Shown: in pieces, positions 24,056 through 35,906 of the stretch
How the letters are laid out: each line of letters starts with the position of its first letter
How positions within the stretch are numbered: the stretch's first letter is position 1
NCBI GenBank assembly: GCA_035995205.1
Contig: DASYKS010000114.1
Location: forward strand, 62,001 to 126,000
DNA: 64,000 nt
From: DASYKS01 sp035995205
Lineage (GTDB): Bacteria; Acidobacteriota; Thermoanaerobaculia; Multivoradales; UBA5704
Direction: 5' to 3'
The notes under the pieces: generated by a model
What the model was told of the DNA's origin: nothing
Databases searched by the model: none
What the model saw: the letters and a program-made list of their open reading frames with translations, nothing else
Position numbers and translations under genes: made by a program

Positions 24056-25255
24056 ATGCCAAAGCCTCAGATCGCGATCCTCGGCTCCGGACCGACAGGG
24101 CTCGAAGCCGCGCTAGCCGCGGCCGAGCGCGGCCTGCCGTTCACCCTCTACGAGGCCGCGCCAACGGTCGCGGGCCATGTCCGCTCCTGGGGACACGTAC
24201 GGCTGTTCACCCCCTGGTCGATGAACGTCTCGCCGCGGATGCGCACCGCGCTCGAAACGGCGGGCATCTCGGTTCCGGACGAGGAGGGCTGCCCGACCGG
24301 CGATGAGTTCGCGGACCGGGTACTCGAACCGATCGCCGCTCTGCCGAGCATCGCGCCGAATCTCCGTCTCTCGTCGCGGGTCGTCGCGATCGGCCGCGAG
24401 GGGCTGCTCAAGCACGAGGAGATCTCTTCGGAGGCGCGCGCGGCGCAACCGTTCCGGCTGCTGGTCGCCAATGGCGAAGGGCGCGAGCGAATCGAGCGGG
24501 CGACCGTCGTGATCGATACGACGGGGACCTATTCCAACCCGAACCAGCTCGGCGACGGCGGTATCCCCGCACCCGGAGAGCTGGCGCTCGACGGTGAGAT
24601 CCGCCGGCGGCTGCCGAATTTCGATCAAGAGGCGGATTGGGCGGGCAAGACGATCCTTCTGGTCGGAGGAGGGCACTCAGCCCAGACCGCGGCGCGCGAT
24701 CTGGCCCGGCTCGCCGAGGGCGCGGGCGCGCCCGGAACGCGGTTGATCTGGGCGATTCGCGGCGCGATTCCTTCCTGCGTCGCCGACGACCACGATGCGC
24801 TCCCCGAGCGGGGCCGGCTGTTGCGGGATGCCGCCGATCTGGCGGCCGGCGGTTCTTCCGCGATCGAAGTCAAGTCCGGCGTGGCGATCGAGTCTCTACG
24901 GCGAAGCGGCGAGAAGATCGAAGTCTCCCTTCGTTCCTCCACCCGAGAGGAGACGATCACGGTCGATCGCATTCTTTCCCTCACCGGCTTCGTCCCCAAC
25001 GATCGCCTATACCGCCAGCTCCAGATCCACGAGTGCTACGCCTTCTCCGCGCCGATGAAACTGTCGGCGGCGCTCCTCGGTGCGGCTGGCGGAGGGGGAG
25101 ACTGCCTGGTGCAGACCAGCCATGGCGCCGACACTCTGGTCAATCCCGAGCCGAACTTCTACATTCTCGGCATCAAGTCGTACGGAAGAAATACGAACTT
25201 CTTGATGCGGGTGGGCTGGGAGCAGGTTGGCGAGGTGTTCGGCCGGATCGGCTAG
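24056..25255 (+). CDS. FAD/NAD(P)-dependent oxidoreductase
   Basis: A 399-residue two-dinucleotide-fold flavoprotein: an N-terminal GSGPTGLEAA FAD-binding motif (about residues 8-17) and a second LLVGGGHSAQTAA motif for NAD(P)H near 200, as in flavin monooxygenases and thioredoxin-reductase-like enzymes. The HVRLFTPWSMN and FLMRVGWEQV segments look family specific. ATG 24056 has a strong AGAGGAGAAGG box. Third gene of the radical SAM operon; it may supply electrons or oxidise the product. Reaction unknown. Confidence 0.78.
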   Translation: MPKPQIAILGSGPTGLEAALAAAERGLPFTLYEAAPTVAGHVRSWGHVRLFTPWSMNVSPRMRTALETAGISVPDEEGCPTGDEFADRVLEPIAALPSIAPNLRLSSRVVAIGREGLLKHEEISSEARAAQPFRLLVANGEGRERIERATVVIDTTGTYSNPNQLGDGGIPAPGELALDGEIRRRLPNFDQEADWAGKTILLVGGGHSAQTAARDLARLAEGAGAPGTRLIWAIRGAIPSCVADDHDALPERGRLLRDAADLAAGGSSAIEVKSGVAIESLRRSGEKIEVSLRSSTREETITVDRILSLTGFVPNDRLYRQLQIHECYAFSAPMKLSAALLGAAGGGGDCLVQTSHGADTLVNPEPNFYILGIKSYGRNTNFLMRVGWEQVGEVFGRIG

Positions 25256-25305
25256 ACTTTGACCGTTCACTCTTGGTCCGTAGCGCCTAATAGAGGAGAA
25301 AACCG

Positions 25306-26157
25306 ATGAAGAGAACCGCCCTGGGGGCTCTCGCCCTTTCGATCCTTGCCTTTTCGGCGATTGCCGCCAACGCGCAGGCCCCGGCCCCGCAGCTGTTTGC
25401 CCCGCGTCCTTCGCCGGGCGCCGTCGTCACCCAGACGATCGGCCTGACCGACGTGACGATTCGCTACAGCCGGCCGGGCGTCAAAGGCCGGAAGATCTGG
25501 GGCGAGCTCGTGCCTTACGGCGAAGTCTGGCGCACCGGCGCGAACGAGAACACGACGATCACCTTTTCGACCGCGGTCAAGGTCGAGGGCAAAGAGCTTC
25601 CCGCCGGAACCTACGGCCTACAGACGATCCCGACCGAGAAGGAGTGGACGCTGATCCTGTCGAAGGACGCGGACGATTGGGGCGCGTTCGACTACAAGCC
25701 GGAGCACGACGCGATGCGGGCGACGGTGACACCGGCTTCACACGATCACGTCAAGGAGCGGATGGAGTTCTACTTCGACGATCTGACCGACACCTCGGCC
25801 ACGGTCAAGCTCATGTGGGAAAAACTGACCGTGCCGTTCAAGATCGAGGTCGACACGGTCGGACAGGTGGCCGCCAAGCAGCGCTGGCAGGCGCTCTATC
25901 AAGGAGCGAACTGGTGCGTCGACAACGGCTGTGTCGACAACGCGGAGAAATGGCTCGACGCCTCGGTCTCTCTCGACGCCAATTTCTACAACCTGCGCTC
26001 CGCGGCGAACCTGTACGCCAAGAAGGGCCAGACGAAAGAGGCGGTCGCGGCCGGCGAGCGCGCTCTCGCGGCGGCGAAGACCGCGACTCCACCGCCGGCA
26101 CCCGACCAGGTCGCGGCGCTCGAAAAGCTCGTGGCGGAATGGAAAGCGAAGAAGTAG
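25306..26157 (+). CDS. DUF2911 exported protein
   Basis: A 283-residue protein with a signal peptide (cleavage near ANA-QA, residue 23). The DUF2911 domain (about 30-180) is clear: RPSPGAVVTQTIGLTDVTI, GRKIWGELVPYGEVWRTGAN, PAGTYGLQTIPTEKEW and LMWEKLTVPF. The C-terminal 80 residues are TPR-like. The family is common in Acidobacteriota and Bacteroidota; role unknown. ATG 25306 has AGAGGAG at 7 nt. A rho-independent terminator follows at 26192. Confidence 0.85.
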   Translation: MKRTALGALALSILAFSAIAANAQAPAPQLFAPRPSPGAVVTQTIGLTDVTIRYSRPGVKGRKIWGELVPYGEVWRTGANENTTITFSTAVKVEGKELPAGTYGLQTIPTEKEWTLILSKDADDWGAFDYKPEHDAMRATVTPASHDHVKERMEFYFDDLTDTSATVKLMWEKLTVPFKIEVDTVGQVAAKQRWQALYQGANWCVDNGCVDNAEKWLDASVSLDANFYNLRSAANLYAKKGQTKEAVAAGERALAAAKTATPPPAPDQVAALEKLVAEWKAKK

Positions 26158-26191
26158 CGAGCTGCAGAAGTTAGAGACTGGCGCTTTTCGG

Positions 26192-26220
26192 CGGGCCCGG
26201 AGAACGGGCCCGTTTTTCTT
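26192..26220 (+). terminator. Rho-independent terminator after the DUF2911 gene
   Basis: Two CGGGCCCG arms (26192-26199 and 26205-26212) form an 8-bp stem with a 5-nt loop, followed by TTTTTCTTT. Confidence 0.9.
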
Positions 26221-26228
26221 TCCGACAC

Positions 26229-26909
26229 TCAGCCGGCGAGCCAGGCCGGTACGTCGGTGACGACGGCAAGACAGGCCGCGGCTCCGGCTCCTTCGAGATC
26301 TTCGCGGGTGTGGGTGCCCGAAAGAATTCCGACGGCGCGCGCCCCTGCGCTTGAAGCCATGCCGAGGTCGTAGGTCGTGTCGCCGATGACCAAGGCTTCG
26401 CTCGCCTGCGCGCCGAGGTCTTCGAGGATGTCGAGCAACATCTTCGGATGCGGTTTCGACGGCGCCTCGTCGACCGTTCGGGTGGCGTGAAAGATGCCCT
26501 GCAGGTTGGTTTGCTCGATCGCATGGTCGAGCCCGCGGCGGCTTTTGCCGGTCGCCACGGCCAGCAGGTAGCCGGCATCCGCCAAGCCGCGAAGCATTGC
26601 TTCGACGCCGGGGTAGAGGATCGGCCGATCGCGAAACGTCTCCTGCCAGTGCCGCCGGTAGCTCTCACGAATCCGGTCGAGGCTCGGGGCGTCGCATTCC
26701 GGCCAAAGCTCCTCGATCGTCTCCCGCAGCCCCATGCCGATCACCCTTCGCACCTTCTCCTCCGGCGGTGGCTCCAGGCCAAGGTCGGCGAGCGCCGCCT
26801 GGGTGCAGGCGACGATCGTGGCGATCGAATCCATCAGCGTCCCGTCCCAATCGAAGACGAGCAGGCGAATCTGGCGGGCGGGGCTGGTGGGGTTTCGGTC
26901 GACGGTCAT
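26229..26909 (-). CDS. HAD-IA phosphatase, phosphoglycolate-phosphatase-like
   Basis: A 226-residue cytoplasmic HAD hydrolase: motif I VFDWDGTLMDS (nucleophile Asp20, general acid Asp22), motif II AVATGKS, motif III with Lys in SKPHPKMLL and motif IV IGDTTYDLGMA. The cap is the small alpha-helical type of Gph/PpaX phosphatases. Substrate cannot be fixed. It is the last gene of the leftward run that begins at dnaA, and its 3' end faces the terminator of the DUF2911 gene. Confidence 0.85.
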   Translation of the reverse strand: MTVDRNPTSPARQIRLLVFDWDGTLMDSIATIVACTQAALADLGLEPPPEEKVRRVIGMGLRETIEELWPECDAPSLDRIRESYRRHWQETFRDRPILYPGVEAMLRGLADAGYLLAVATGKSRRGLDHAIEQTNLQGIFHATRTVDEAPSKPHPKMLLDILEDLGAQASEALVIGDTTYDLGMASSAGARAVGILSGTHTREDLEGAGAAACLAVVTDVPAWLAG

Positions 26910-26955
26910 GAGTATTCGCGGGGAGGCGGGCGCTACGGCGGCTTTCGATTCTAGC

Positions 26956-27951
26956 CTAGCGTAGACCTCCGGGGCTCACTTCGCGGACGAGCAGCTCCCC
27001 TTCGACCGTGCCTCCCGGCGCGGCCACGGCACCCGGTCCCAGCAGAGCCGACCGGAGCGTGCTCCCGGCTCCGATCACGGCTCCGGAGAGGAGGACCGAG
27101 CGCTCGATCCTCGCTCCGGCTTCGACCCGGCAACCGGCTTCGACGATCGAGCGGGCGATCGACGCCCGCGGGGAGATTTCGGCCGAAGGCGAGATCCAGC
27201 TTCCTCCGGGCTGACCCGCGACCCAGGCGAGCGCGCCGTCGAGATAGCGCCGCGGCGTACCGAGGTCGTGCCAGAGGGCCGCGGTCGAGAACGATTCGAT
27301 CCGCTCGCCACGTGCGAGCAGGGGAAGATAGAGGCGCTCGACGATGTCGGCCGGGCCCGCGGTGACTTCGGCGAGCAGATCGGGCGCGAAGACGTGCATC
27401 CCGGCGAACGCTCGACGCCGGGCGACGATTCGCGCGGCCGGCCCGTCTCGCATCTGAACGATTCTCCCGCTTCGGTCGACTCCCACCCCGCCGCCAAGCT
27501 CTTCGGGGTCGCTGCGTTTGGCCAAGAGCAAGGTCGCCCGGGCGCCAGTTGCGCGATGGCGCGCGATCAGCGGCTCGATCGGCCAGCGGCACAGGCTGTC
27601 GCCGTTTGCGAGAACCACGAGACCCGCAGGGCGAAGGAAGCTCCGCATTGGCGGTAGCGCGCCGAGCGTGCCGAGGATCTCCGGCTCTTCGAAGTACTCG
27701 ATCGGCATTCCCGCGTGGCGGGTTCCGATCGCGGCGCGGATCCGGTCTCCGAGATGGTGAAGATTGATCGCGACGGCTTCGCAGCCGGCCCGGGCGAGAG
27801 CGTCCAGGGTGCGCACGATGATCGGCCGTCCCGCGACCGGCAGGAGCGGTTTCGGGATCTCGTTCGTCAACGGACGCAGCCGCAGGCCGAGACCCGCGGC
27901 GAGAATCACGCCGCGCAAGACGGGCTCTTCGGCCGAGACGATTCCGGGCAT
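26956..27951 (-). CDS. Sugar-1-phosphate nucleotidyltransferase
   Basis: A 331-residue protein. The N-terminal nucleotidyltransferase domain has LAAGLGLRLRPLTNEIPKPL, ending in Lys of the substrate-binding PKPL motif, GTLGAL, and LVVLANGDSL (metal-binding Asp). The C-terminal quarter is hexapeptide-repeat-like (ISPRASIARSIVEAGC, SGAVIGAGSTLRSALLG), suggesting a left-handed beta helix. It resembles HddC/MurU and GDP-mannose pyrophosphorylase-like enzymes that make NDP-sugars for cell-surface glycans. No neighbouring kinase indicates which sugar. Confidence 0.8.
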   Translation of the reverse strand: MPGIVSAEEPVLRGVILAAGLGLRLRPLTNEIPKPLLPVAGRPIIVRTLDALARAGCEAVAINLHHLGDRIRAAIGTRHAGMPIEYFEEPEILGTLGALPPMRSFLRPAGLVVLANGDSLCRWPIEPLIARHRATGARATLLLAKRSDPEELGGGVGVDRSGRIVQMRDGPAARIVARRRAFAGMHVFAPDLLAEVTAGPADIVERLYLPLLARGERIESFSTAALWHDLGTPRRYLDGALAWVAGQPGGSWISPSAEISPRASIARSIVEAGCRVEAGARIERSVLLSGAVIGAGSTLRSALLGPGAVAAPGGTVEGELLVREVSPGGLR

Positions 27952-27978
27952 CGCACGCAGGTGCGACGGGGGCGCGGC

Positions 27979-28539
27979 CTAACGGCTCCCCGGGGGAAAC
28001 ACCATCTCGGGGGGAGAGTCGGGGTGCTGCTTCAGATGGTCCTCGTAGAGGCGCAGGTAAGAGCGCTTCTCGCCCTTCTTCGGATCGAAGCCGCAGCGCT
28101 TGGCGACGGTCTCGGCTCCTTCGCCTTCGAACTCGGCGAAGTCGCCGATCGGCGTGTGATCGAGCGCGATCGTCACGCCGCCGAGCTGCCATTCCTCGCG
28201 GATTTTCTGATAGCGGCTGACCACGCGATAACCGAGGCCTTCGAGCAGGGCGCGCGCCTCCTCCGCGTCGTTGACGCCGAACTCGATCTCTTCTCGGACC
28301 TTGAGGTTGCCTTCGAGCTGCAGTGGCCCTTTGAGCGTCACGCGACCGCCGGAGCCGTCGATCCGCAAGCGGAGAATTCGCCCGCCCTGGCGCAACTCGC
28401 CGTCGCGATCGAACACCCAGTTGTCCTCGAACGCTCCCGGCGCGCGCCGTTCGGATTCGAGCTCGATGAGCCGCTGGCGCAGCTTGTCGAGCTCGACGTC
28501 GGGAAATTTGATCTCGCGCTCGATACCTTTGGCCTTCAT
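27979..28539 (-). CDS. CYTH-domain protein (class IV adenylate cyclase/thiamine-triphosphatase family)
   Basis: A 186-residue protein with the CYTH signature E7-R-E9-I-K11 at the N-terminus, RILRLRI and VTLKGP strands, and EEIEFGV and IALDHTPIGDFAEFEG that supply acidic metal ligands of the tunnel fold. Such proteins hydrolyse inorganic or organic triphosphates or cyclise ATP. Start ATG 28539 has CCGGAG close upstream. Lies 12 nt downstream of the M20 dipeptidase gene and is likely co-transcribed. Confidence 0.85.
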   Translation of the reverse strand: MKAKGIEREIKFPDVELDKLRQRLIELESERRAPGAFEDNWVFDRDGELRQGGRILRLRIDGSGGRVTLKGPLQLEGNLKVREEIEFGVNDAEEARALLEGLGYRVVSRYQKIREEWQLGGVTIALDHTPIGDFAEFEGEGAETVAKRCGFDPKKGEKRSYLRLYEDHLKQHPDSPPEMVFPPGSR

Positions 28540-28551
28540 GAAGCTCCGGAG

Positions 28552-29937
28552 CTACCGCACCTCTCCAACCCGATCCAGGAGCCTCGCGATGGCCCGGATG
28601 CCGTTGTAGAAGTGGCTGATGTTGAATTTTTCATTGGGTGAATGGAGCGCATCGTCGTTCAAGCCGAAACCGAGCAGGAGCACCGGCACGCGCAAAACGT
28701 CGGAGAACGTCGCGACGATCGGGATCGACCCTCCCTCGCGCACGCGCACCGGCCGTTTGCCCCAAACGTCTTCCATCGCGGCCATCGCCGCTTCGACGAA
28801 GGGGCCTTCGGTGGAGACGCCGACCGCTTGGCCGCCGTGAAGATATTCGACCTCGACCTTGACGCCGTGAGGCGTGATCGAGCGGACGTAGTCCTGGAAG
28901 AGACGGGCGATCTTTTCCGGGTTCTGGTCGGGCACCAGGCGCATCGAGACTTTCGCGCCGCACCACGAGGGGAGCACGGTCTTGGCACCTTTCGCCTGAT
29001 AGCCGCCGAAGAGGCCGTGCACGTCGCAGGTCGGCCGAGCCCAGGTCCGCTCCCGTACCGTGTATCCCTGCTCGCCCCAGGTCTCGGCGATTCCCAGCTC
29101 GGCGCAGTACTCCTTTTCGTCGAACGGCAGCTGCGCGAACTCCTCGCGCTCCCATGCTTCGAGCGGCCGCACGTCGTCGTAGAAGCCCGGGATCTGGATC
29201 TTGCCGGTTTCGCGATCCTGGAGCTGGGCGATGATGTGCCCCAGGGCGTTCAAAGGGTTCGCAACGCCGCCGCCGTAGGTACCGGAATGAAGATCGCGTG
29301 CCGGACCCGTGACTTTGATCTCCATGTAGGCCAGGCCCTTGAGGCCGTAGACCAGCGACGGCTGCCCGGGCGCGTACATCGAGGAGTCGGAGATCACCAG
29401 ACAGTCGCAGGCGAGCTTTTTGCCTCCGTCCTCACGGACGTAGCGGTCGATCGATTCGCCGCCGGACTCTTCCTCGCCTTCGACCAGGAACTTGACGTTG
29501 ACCGGCAGGCTGCCGCGCTCTTTGAGCATCGCGGCAACACCCTTGACGTGGGCGAACGATTGGCCTTTGTCGTCGGTCGAGCCGCGCGCATAGAGCTTGT
29601 CGCCTTCGACCGTCGGCTCGAACGGCGGGTTGCGCCATTCGGAGAGCGGATCGGCCGGTTGCACGTCGTAGTGCCCGTAAAAGAGCACCGTCGGCTTGCC
29701 CGGCGCCCCGAGCCATTCGGCATAGACCAGAGGATGGCCCTGGGTCGCGATCTTCTCGACCGTAAGACCCGCTTCGCGCAGCTTGCCCACGAGAAAATCC
29801 GCGGCGCGGGAAACTTCGGCGGCATACTCCGGATCGGTCGAGATGGAGGGAATCCGGATGTAGTCCTTCAGCTCCTCGAGGTAGGTCTCTTTCTCGGCGT
29901 CGATGCGGGCGAGAACGTCTTGGGATTCAGCGGCCAT
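28552..29937 (-). CDS. M20-family dipeptidase
   Basis: A 461-residue co-catalytic zinc peptidase like CNDP2/carnosinase. Ligands and catalytic residues are visible: His89 and Asp91 in GHYDVQP, Asp122 in RGSTDDKGQ, the catalytic Glu pair in EGEEESGGES (about 154-157), and a late His in DALHSPNE. The dimerisation lid domain lies in the middle (LHSGTYGGGVANPLNAL). Cytoplasmic, hydrolysing dipeptides or related amides. Length is normal for the family. Confidence 0.9.
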   Translation of the reverse strand: MAAESQDVLARIDAEKETYLEELKDYIRIPSISTDPEYAAEVSRAADFLVGKLREAGLTVEKIATQGHPLVYAEWLGAPGKPTVLFYGHYDVQPADPLSEWRNPPFEPTVEGDKLYARGSTDDKGQSFAHVKGVAAMLKERGSLPVNVKFLVEGEEESGGESIDRYVREDGGKKLACDCLVISDSSMYAPGQPSLVYGLKGLAYMEIKVTGPARDLHSGTYGGGVANPLNALGHIIAQLQDRETGKIQIPGFYDDVRPLEAWEREEFAQLPFDEKEYCAELGIAETWGEQGYTVRERTWARPTCDVHGLFGGYQAKGAKTVLPSWCGAKVSMRLVPDQNPEKIARLFQDYVRSITPHGVKVEVEYLHGGQAVGVSTEGPFVEAAMAAMEDVWGKRPVRVREGGSIPIVATFSDVLRVPVLLLGFGLNDDALHSPNEKFNISHFYNGIRAIARLLDRVGEVR

Positions 29938-29982
29938 CGGGGAACGCTCCTCGGTCGTCGGTCGTAGGGTCGATGAGTCTAT

Positions 29983-30645
29983 CTACTTTTCGTCATCGAA
30001 CGAGCGGCCCGTCTTCTTCCAGTCGGCAAGGAAGCGATCGAGGCCGAGATCGGTGAGCGGATGCTTGTAGAGCTGTTCGAGCACCTTGAACGGAATCGTC
30101 ACGACGTCCGCGCCGAGCTGCGCCGCCTGTACCACGTGAATCGGATGGCGCGCGGAAGCGACCAGCACCTGGGTCGTGAACTCGAAGTTCTGATAGATCC
30201 CGACGATGTCCTCGATCAGCTTCATCCCCTCTTCGCCGACGTCGTCGAGACGGCCGACGAACGGCGAGATGTAGCTGGCGCCGGCTTTCGCCGCGACCAG
30301 CGCCTGGGCGGCCGAAAAGCAGAGCGTGACGTTGGTCTTGATCCCTTCGCCGGCAAGCACTCGGACCAGCTTCAATCCTTGCGGGTTGAGGGGGACCTTC
30401 ACGACCACGTTTTCGGCGAGCGCGGCCAGACGGTGCGCCTGGTCGAACATCTCGTCGTAGTCGAGTGCCAAGACCTCGCCGGAGACGGGTCCCGGCACGA
30501 GGTTCGCGATTTCCTTCACCGTCGGCAAATAGGGCTTGCCTTGCTTGGCGATCAGCGAGGGGTTCGTGGTGATGCCGTCGATCATCCCCCAGTCGAGGGC
30601 GGTCTTGATTTCGTCGAGGTCGGCCGTGTCGAGGAAGAATTGCAT
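29983..30645 (-). CDS. tal: Transaldolase/fructose-6-phosphate aldolase family (MipB/TalC)
   Basis: A 220-residue TIM-barrel aldolase of the short transaldolase subfamily. Lys83 in NVVVKVPL is the Schiff-base lysine; IDGITTNPSL, NVTLCFS and ASYISPFVGRLDD are family motifs. It takes part in the pentose phosphate pathway or cleaves fructose 6-phosphate; the two activities cannot be told apart here. ATG 30645 has GGAGG about 11 nt upstream. Lies just downstream of gyrA. Confidence 0.92.
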   Translation of the reverse strand: MQFFLDTADLDEIKTALDWGMIDGITTNPSLIAKQGKPYLPTVKEIANLVPGPVSGEVLALDYDEMFDQAHRLAALAENVVVKVPLNPQGLKLVRVLAGEGIKTNVTLCFSAAQALVAAKAGASYISPFVGRLDDVGEEGMKLIEDIVGIYQNFEFTTQVLVASARHPIHVVQAAQLGADVVTIPFKVLEQLYKHPLTDLGLDRFLADWKKTGRSFDDEK

Positions 30646-30723
30646 TTCGTCTTGACCTCCGCGCGTGTTCTTGCGCCGTTTGCCATGACGGAGGGCGCGG
30701 ACAATAGCGCTCCTCCGGGATCG

Positions 30724-33279
<2,556 letters not shown>

Positions 33280-33291
33280 GATTTCCTTAAG

Positions 33292-35715
33292 TTAAACGTC
33301 GAGGTTCCGCACGTTCAGCGCGTTGTTCTCGATGAACAGGCGGCGGGGCTCTACCTGGTCGCCCATCAGGACCGTGAAGATGCCGTCGGCCTCGACGTCG
33401 TCCTCGATCCGTACCTGGAGCAGGCGGCGGCGGGTGGGATCCATGGTGGTTTCCCAGAGCTGCTCGGCGTTCATCTCGCCGAGACCCTTGTAGCGCTGGA
33501 AGGAGAGGCCCTTCTTCGCCCCCGCGTACATCTTCTCCATCACGTCGTCCAGGTTCGACAAGACCTCCGTGTCGTCGCCCTTCACCAGAGTAAAGAGCGT
33601 CGCGCGAAGCGCGTCGAGCCCCTGGTGGTTCGCCGCGAGAGCGCGGTATTCGGCGCTCGTGAGCAGCGTCCAGTCGACCCGAACCAGGCGCTCGACCCCG
33701 TCTTTGCGCTGGCGAAACGAAACCGCTCCGGTTCCATGCTCCTCGTCGCGCTCGACCCGCGGCGCGAGGAACCCCGCCTTCTCGATTCGTTCGGCAACCG
33801 CCGCGAGCTTCGTCTCGTCGCCGAGCCCTTGCTTGTCGACCAGCCCGCCGAGCAACGCCAGCCGGATCGCCTCTTCGGGCACGCCGCGGGAGCCGAGCTT
33901 CGCCAGATTCTCGCGGAACGCTTCGACCTTCTCGACGAAATGGGCGAGGCGCGGCCCGGTCATCAGCTCGCCTTCGCCGACCGCGAGCTGCCAGAGCCCC
34001 TGGATGCGCTCGATCAGGAAGGCGCGATACTCGCGGTCGTCCTTCAAGTAGGCGTCGCGCTTGCCTTCGGCGACTTTGTAGAGCGGCGGCTGGGCGATGT
34101 AGAGGTGGCCGCGCTTGATCAGCTCTTCCATCTGGCGATAGAAGAACGTGAGGATCAGCGTCCGGATGTGGCTGCCGTCGACGTCCGCGTCGCACATGAT
34201 GATCAGCTTGTGGTAGCGCAGACGCGCGATGTCGAAGTCGTCGCGGCCGATGCCGGCGCCGAGCGCGGTGATGATCGTCTTGATCTCTTCCGAGGAGAGC
34301 ATCTTGTCGAAGCGCGCCCGCTCGACGTTCAGGATCTTGCCCCGCAGCGGCAGGATCGCCTGAAAGCGGCGGTTTCTCCCCTGCTTCGCGGTGCCTCCCG
34401 CGGAGTCGCCCTCGACCAGGAACAGCTCCGCATGCTCCGGGTTGCGCTCGGTGCAATCGGCGAGCTTGCCCGGCAGCGAGGAGCTTTCGAGCGCTCCTTT
34501 TCGGCGGGTCAAGTCGCGTGCCTTGCGCGCCGCTTCACGCGCGTGGGCCGCCTCGACGCACTTCTCGATGATCTTTCTCGCTTCGCGCGGGTTCTCTTCC
34601 AGGTAGCTCGCGAGCTTGTCGTTCACCACCTGCTCGACCCAACCCTTGACGTCGGATGAGACCAGCTTGTCTTTCGTCTGCGACGAAAATTTCGGATCTT
34701 TGATCTTCACCGACAGGACGGCCGTCAACCCTTCCCGGATGTCCTCGCCGGTCAGGTTCTCCTTCAGCGCCTTGAGCAGCCCCGCCTGCGTCGCCCATGC
34801 GTTCACCGTGCGGGTGAGAGCGCCCTTGAAGCCGATCAGGTGCGTGCCGCCGTCCCGGTTGTTGATCGTGTTGGTGAAGCAGTAGATCAGCTCCTGGTAT
34901 CCCTCGTTCCACTGCAGAGCGACCTCCACCACCTCTTCGCCGGTGCCGTCGTCGCGCTTCTCGATCAGGTGAATCGGCGGCGCGTGAATCGGCGTCTTGT
35001 TGCGATTGAGGTGCTCGACGAACGAGCTGATCCCGCCGGCGTAGGCGAACTCCGCTTCTTTGTCGCTGCGCTCGTCGACCAGGTGAATGTAGATGCCCCG
35101 ATTCAGGAACGACTGCTCCCGCAGCCGTTGCGCCAGGGTCTCGTAGTGAAACTCCAGAACCGAAAAGATCGAGGGGTCGGGCCAAAAGCGAACCTTGGTT
35201 CCCGTCTTTTCGCTCTTGCCGATCGCGCGAATCGGCGCTTCGGGCAGCCCTTGGTGATAGGTCTGAAACCAGACCGCTCCGTCGCGCTTGATCTCCATCT
35301 CCAAGGTCCCGGAGAGAGCGTTCACGACGGATACGCCGACGCCGTGGAGTCCGCCGGAAACCTTGTAGGAGTTCTTGTCGAACTTACCGCCGGAATGCAG
35401 CTCGGTCATGATCACTTCCGCAGCCGAGCGCCCTTCTCCCTTGTGCAGGTCGACCGGTATGCCGCGGCCGTTGTCCTCGACCGAAACCGATTCGTCGGTA
35501 TGGATCGTGACGTCGATGCGCGAGCAGTAACCGGCTTGCGCCTCGTCGATAGCGTTGTCGACCAGCTCGAAAACCATGTGGTGAAGACCCGAGGCATCCT
35601 CGGTGTCTCCGATGTACATTCCGGGGCGCTTGCGGACGGCTTCCAGCCCCTTGAGGACTTTGATGTTCTCTGCGGTATAGGTCGGCTGGGGATCGGACAA
35701 ACCTTGGGTCTCCAT
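33292..35715 (-). CDS. gyrB: DNA gyrase subunit B
   Basis: An 807-residue ATPase subunit. The GHKL ATP site is clear (VFELVDNAIDEA, EDNGRGIP, GGLHGVGVS), followed by the transducer and the TOPRIM domain (LFLVEGDSAGGTAKQGR, DADVDGSHI). The length matches the Gram-negative form, which has an insert of about 170 residues after the TOPRIM start. Start ATG 35715. A 190-bp spacer separates it from recF; it includes TATGCTATCC on the minus strand as a possible -10 region, so gyrBA may have its own promoter. Confidence 0.97.
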   Translation of the reverse strand: METQGLSDPQPTYTAENIKVLKGLEAVRKRPGMYIGDTEDASGLHHMVFELVDNAIDEAQAGYCSRIDVTIHTDESVSVEDNGRGIPVDLHKGEGRSAAEVIMTELHSGGKFDKNSYKVSGGLHGVGVSVVNALSGTLEMEIKRDGAVWFQTYHQGLPEAPIRAIGKSEKTGTKVRFWPDPSIFSVLEFHYETLAQRLREQSFLNRGIYIHLVDERSDKEAEFAYAGGISSFVEHLNRNKTPIHAPPIHLIEKRDDGTGEEVVEVALQWNEGYQELIYCFTNTINNRDGGTHLIGFKGALTRTVNAWATQAGLLKALKENLTGEDIREGLTAVLSVKIKDPKFSSQTKDKLVSSDVKGWVEQVVNDKLASYLEENPREARKIIEKCVEAAHAREAARKARDLTRRKGALESSSLPGKLADCTERNPEHAELFLVEGDSAGGTAKQGRNRRFQAILPLRGKILNVERARFDKMLSSEEIKTIITALGAGIGRDDFDIARLRYHKLIIMCDADVDGSHIRTLILTFFYRQMEELIKRGHLYIAQPPLYKVAEGKRDAYLKDDREYRAFLIERIQGLWQLAVGEGELMTGPRLAHFVEKVEAFRENLAKLGSRGVPEEAIRLALLGGLVDKQGLGDETKLAAVAERIEKAGFLAPRVERDEEHGTGAVSFRQRKDGVERLVRVDWTLLTSAEYRALAANHQGLDALRATLFTLVKGDDTEVLSNLDDVMEKMYAGAKKGLSFQRYKGLGEMNAEQLWETTMDPTRRRLLQVRIEDDVEADGIFTVLMGDQVEPRRLFIENNALNVRNLDV

Positions 35716-35906
35716 CGTCTACGCGATCGCTACCGGGGTCGTGCTGCTCATTTTGGTGGCGTCTGATCGGCTCAGATGACCCCAGAGGTCGGGGGCATTG
35801 CGAGATCTCTCGAAGGATAGCATAAAAGGGCTCTTTTGGCGAGCCGTAGGCCATTGAAAAAAAAGGGGTTAGCTCTCGGGCTGGCGGGTTTTCTCCGGGG
35901 CTTGCC

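Noticed and set aside
35716..35906. Intrinsic terminator after recF
   Set aside because: There is a run of eight T on the minus strand but no clear GC-rich stem before it.
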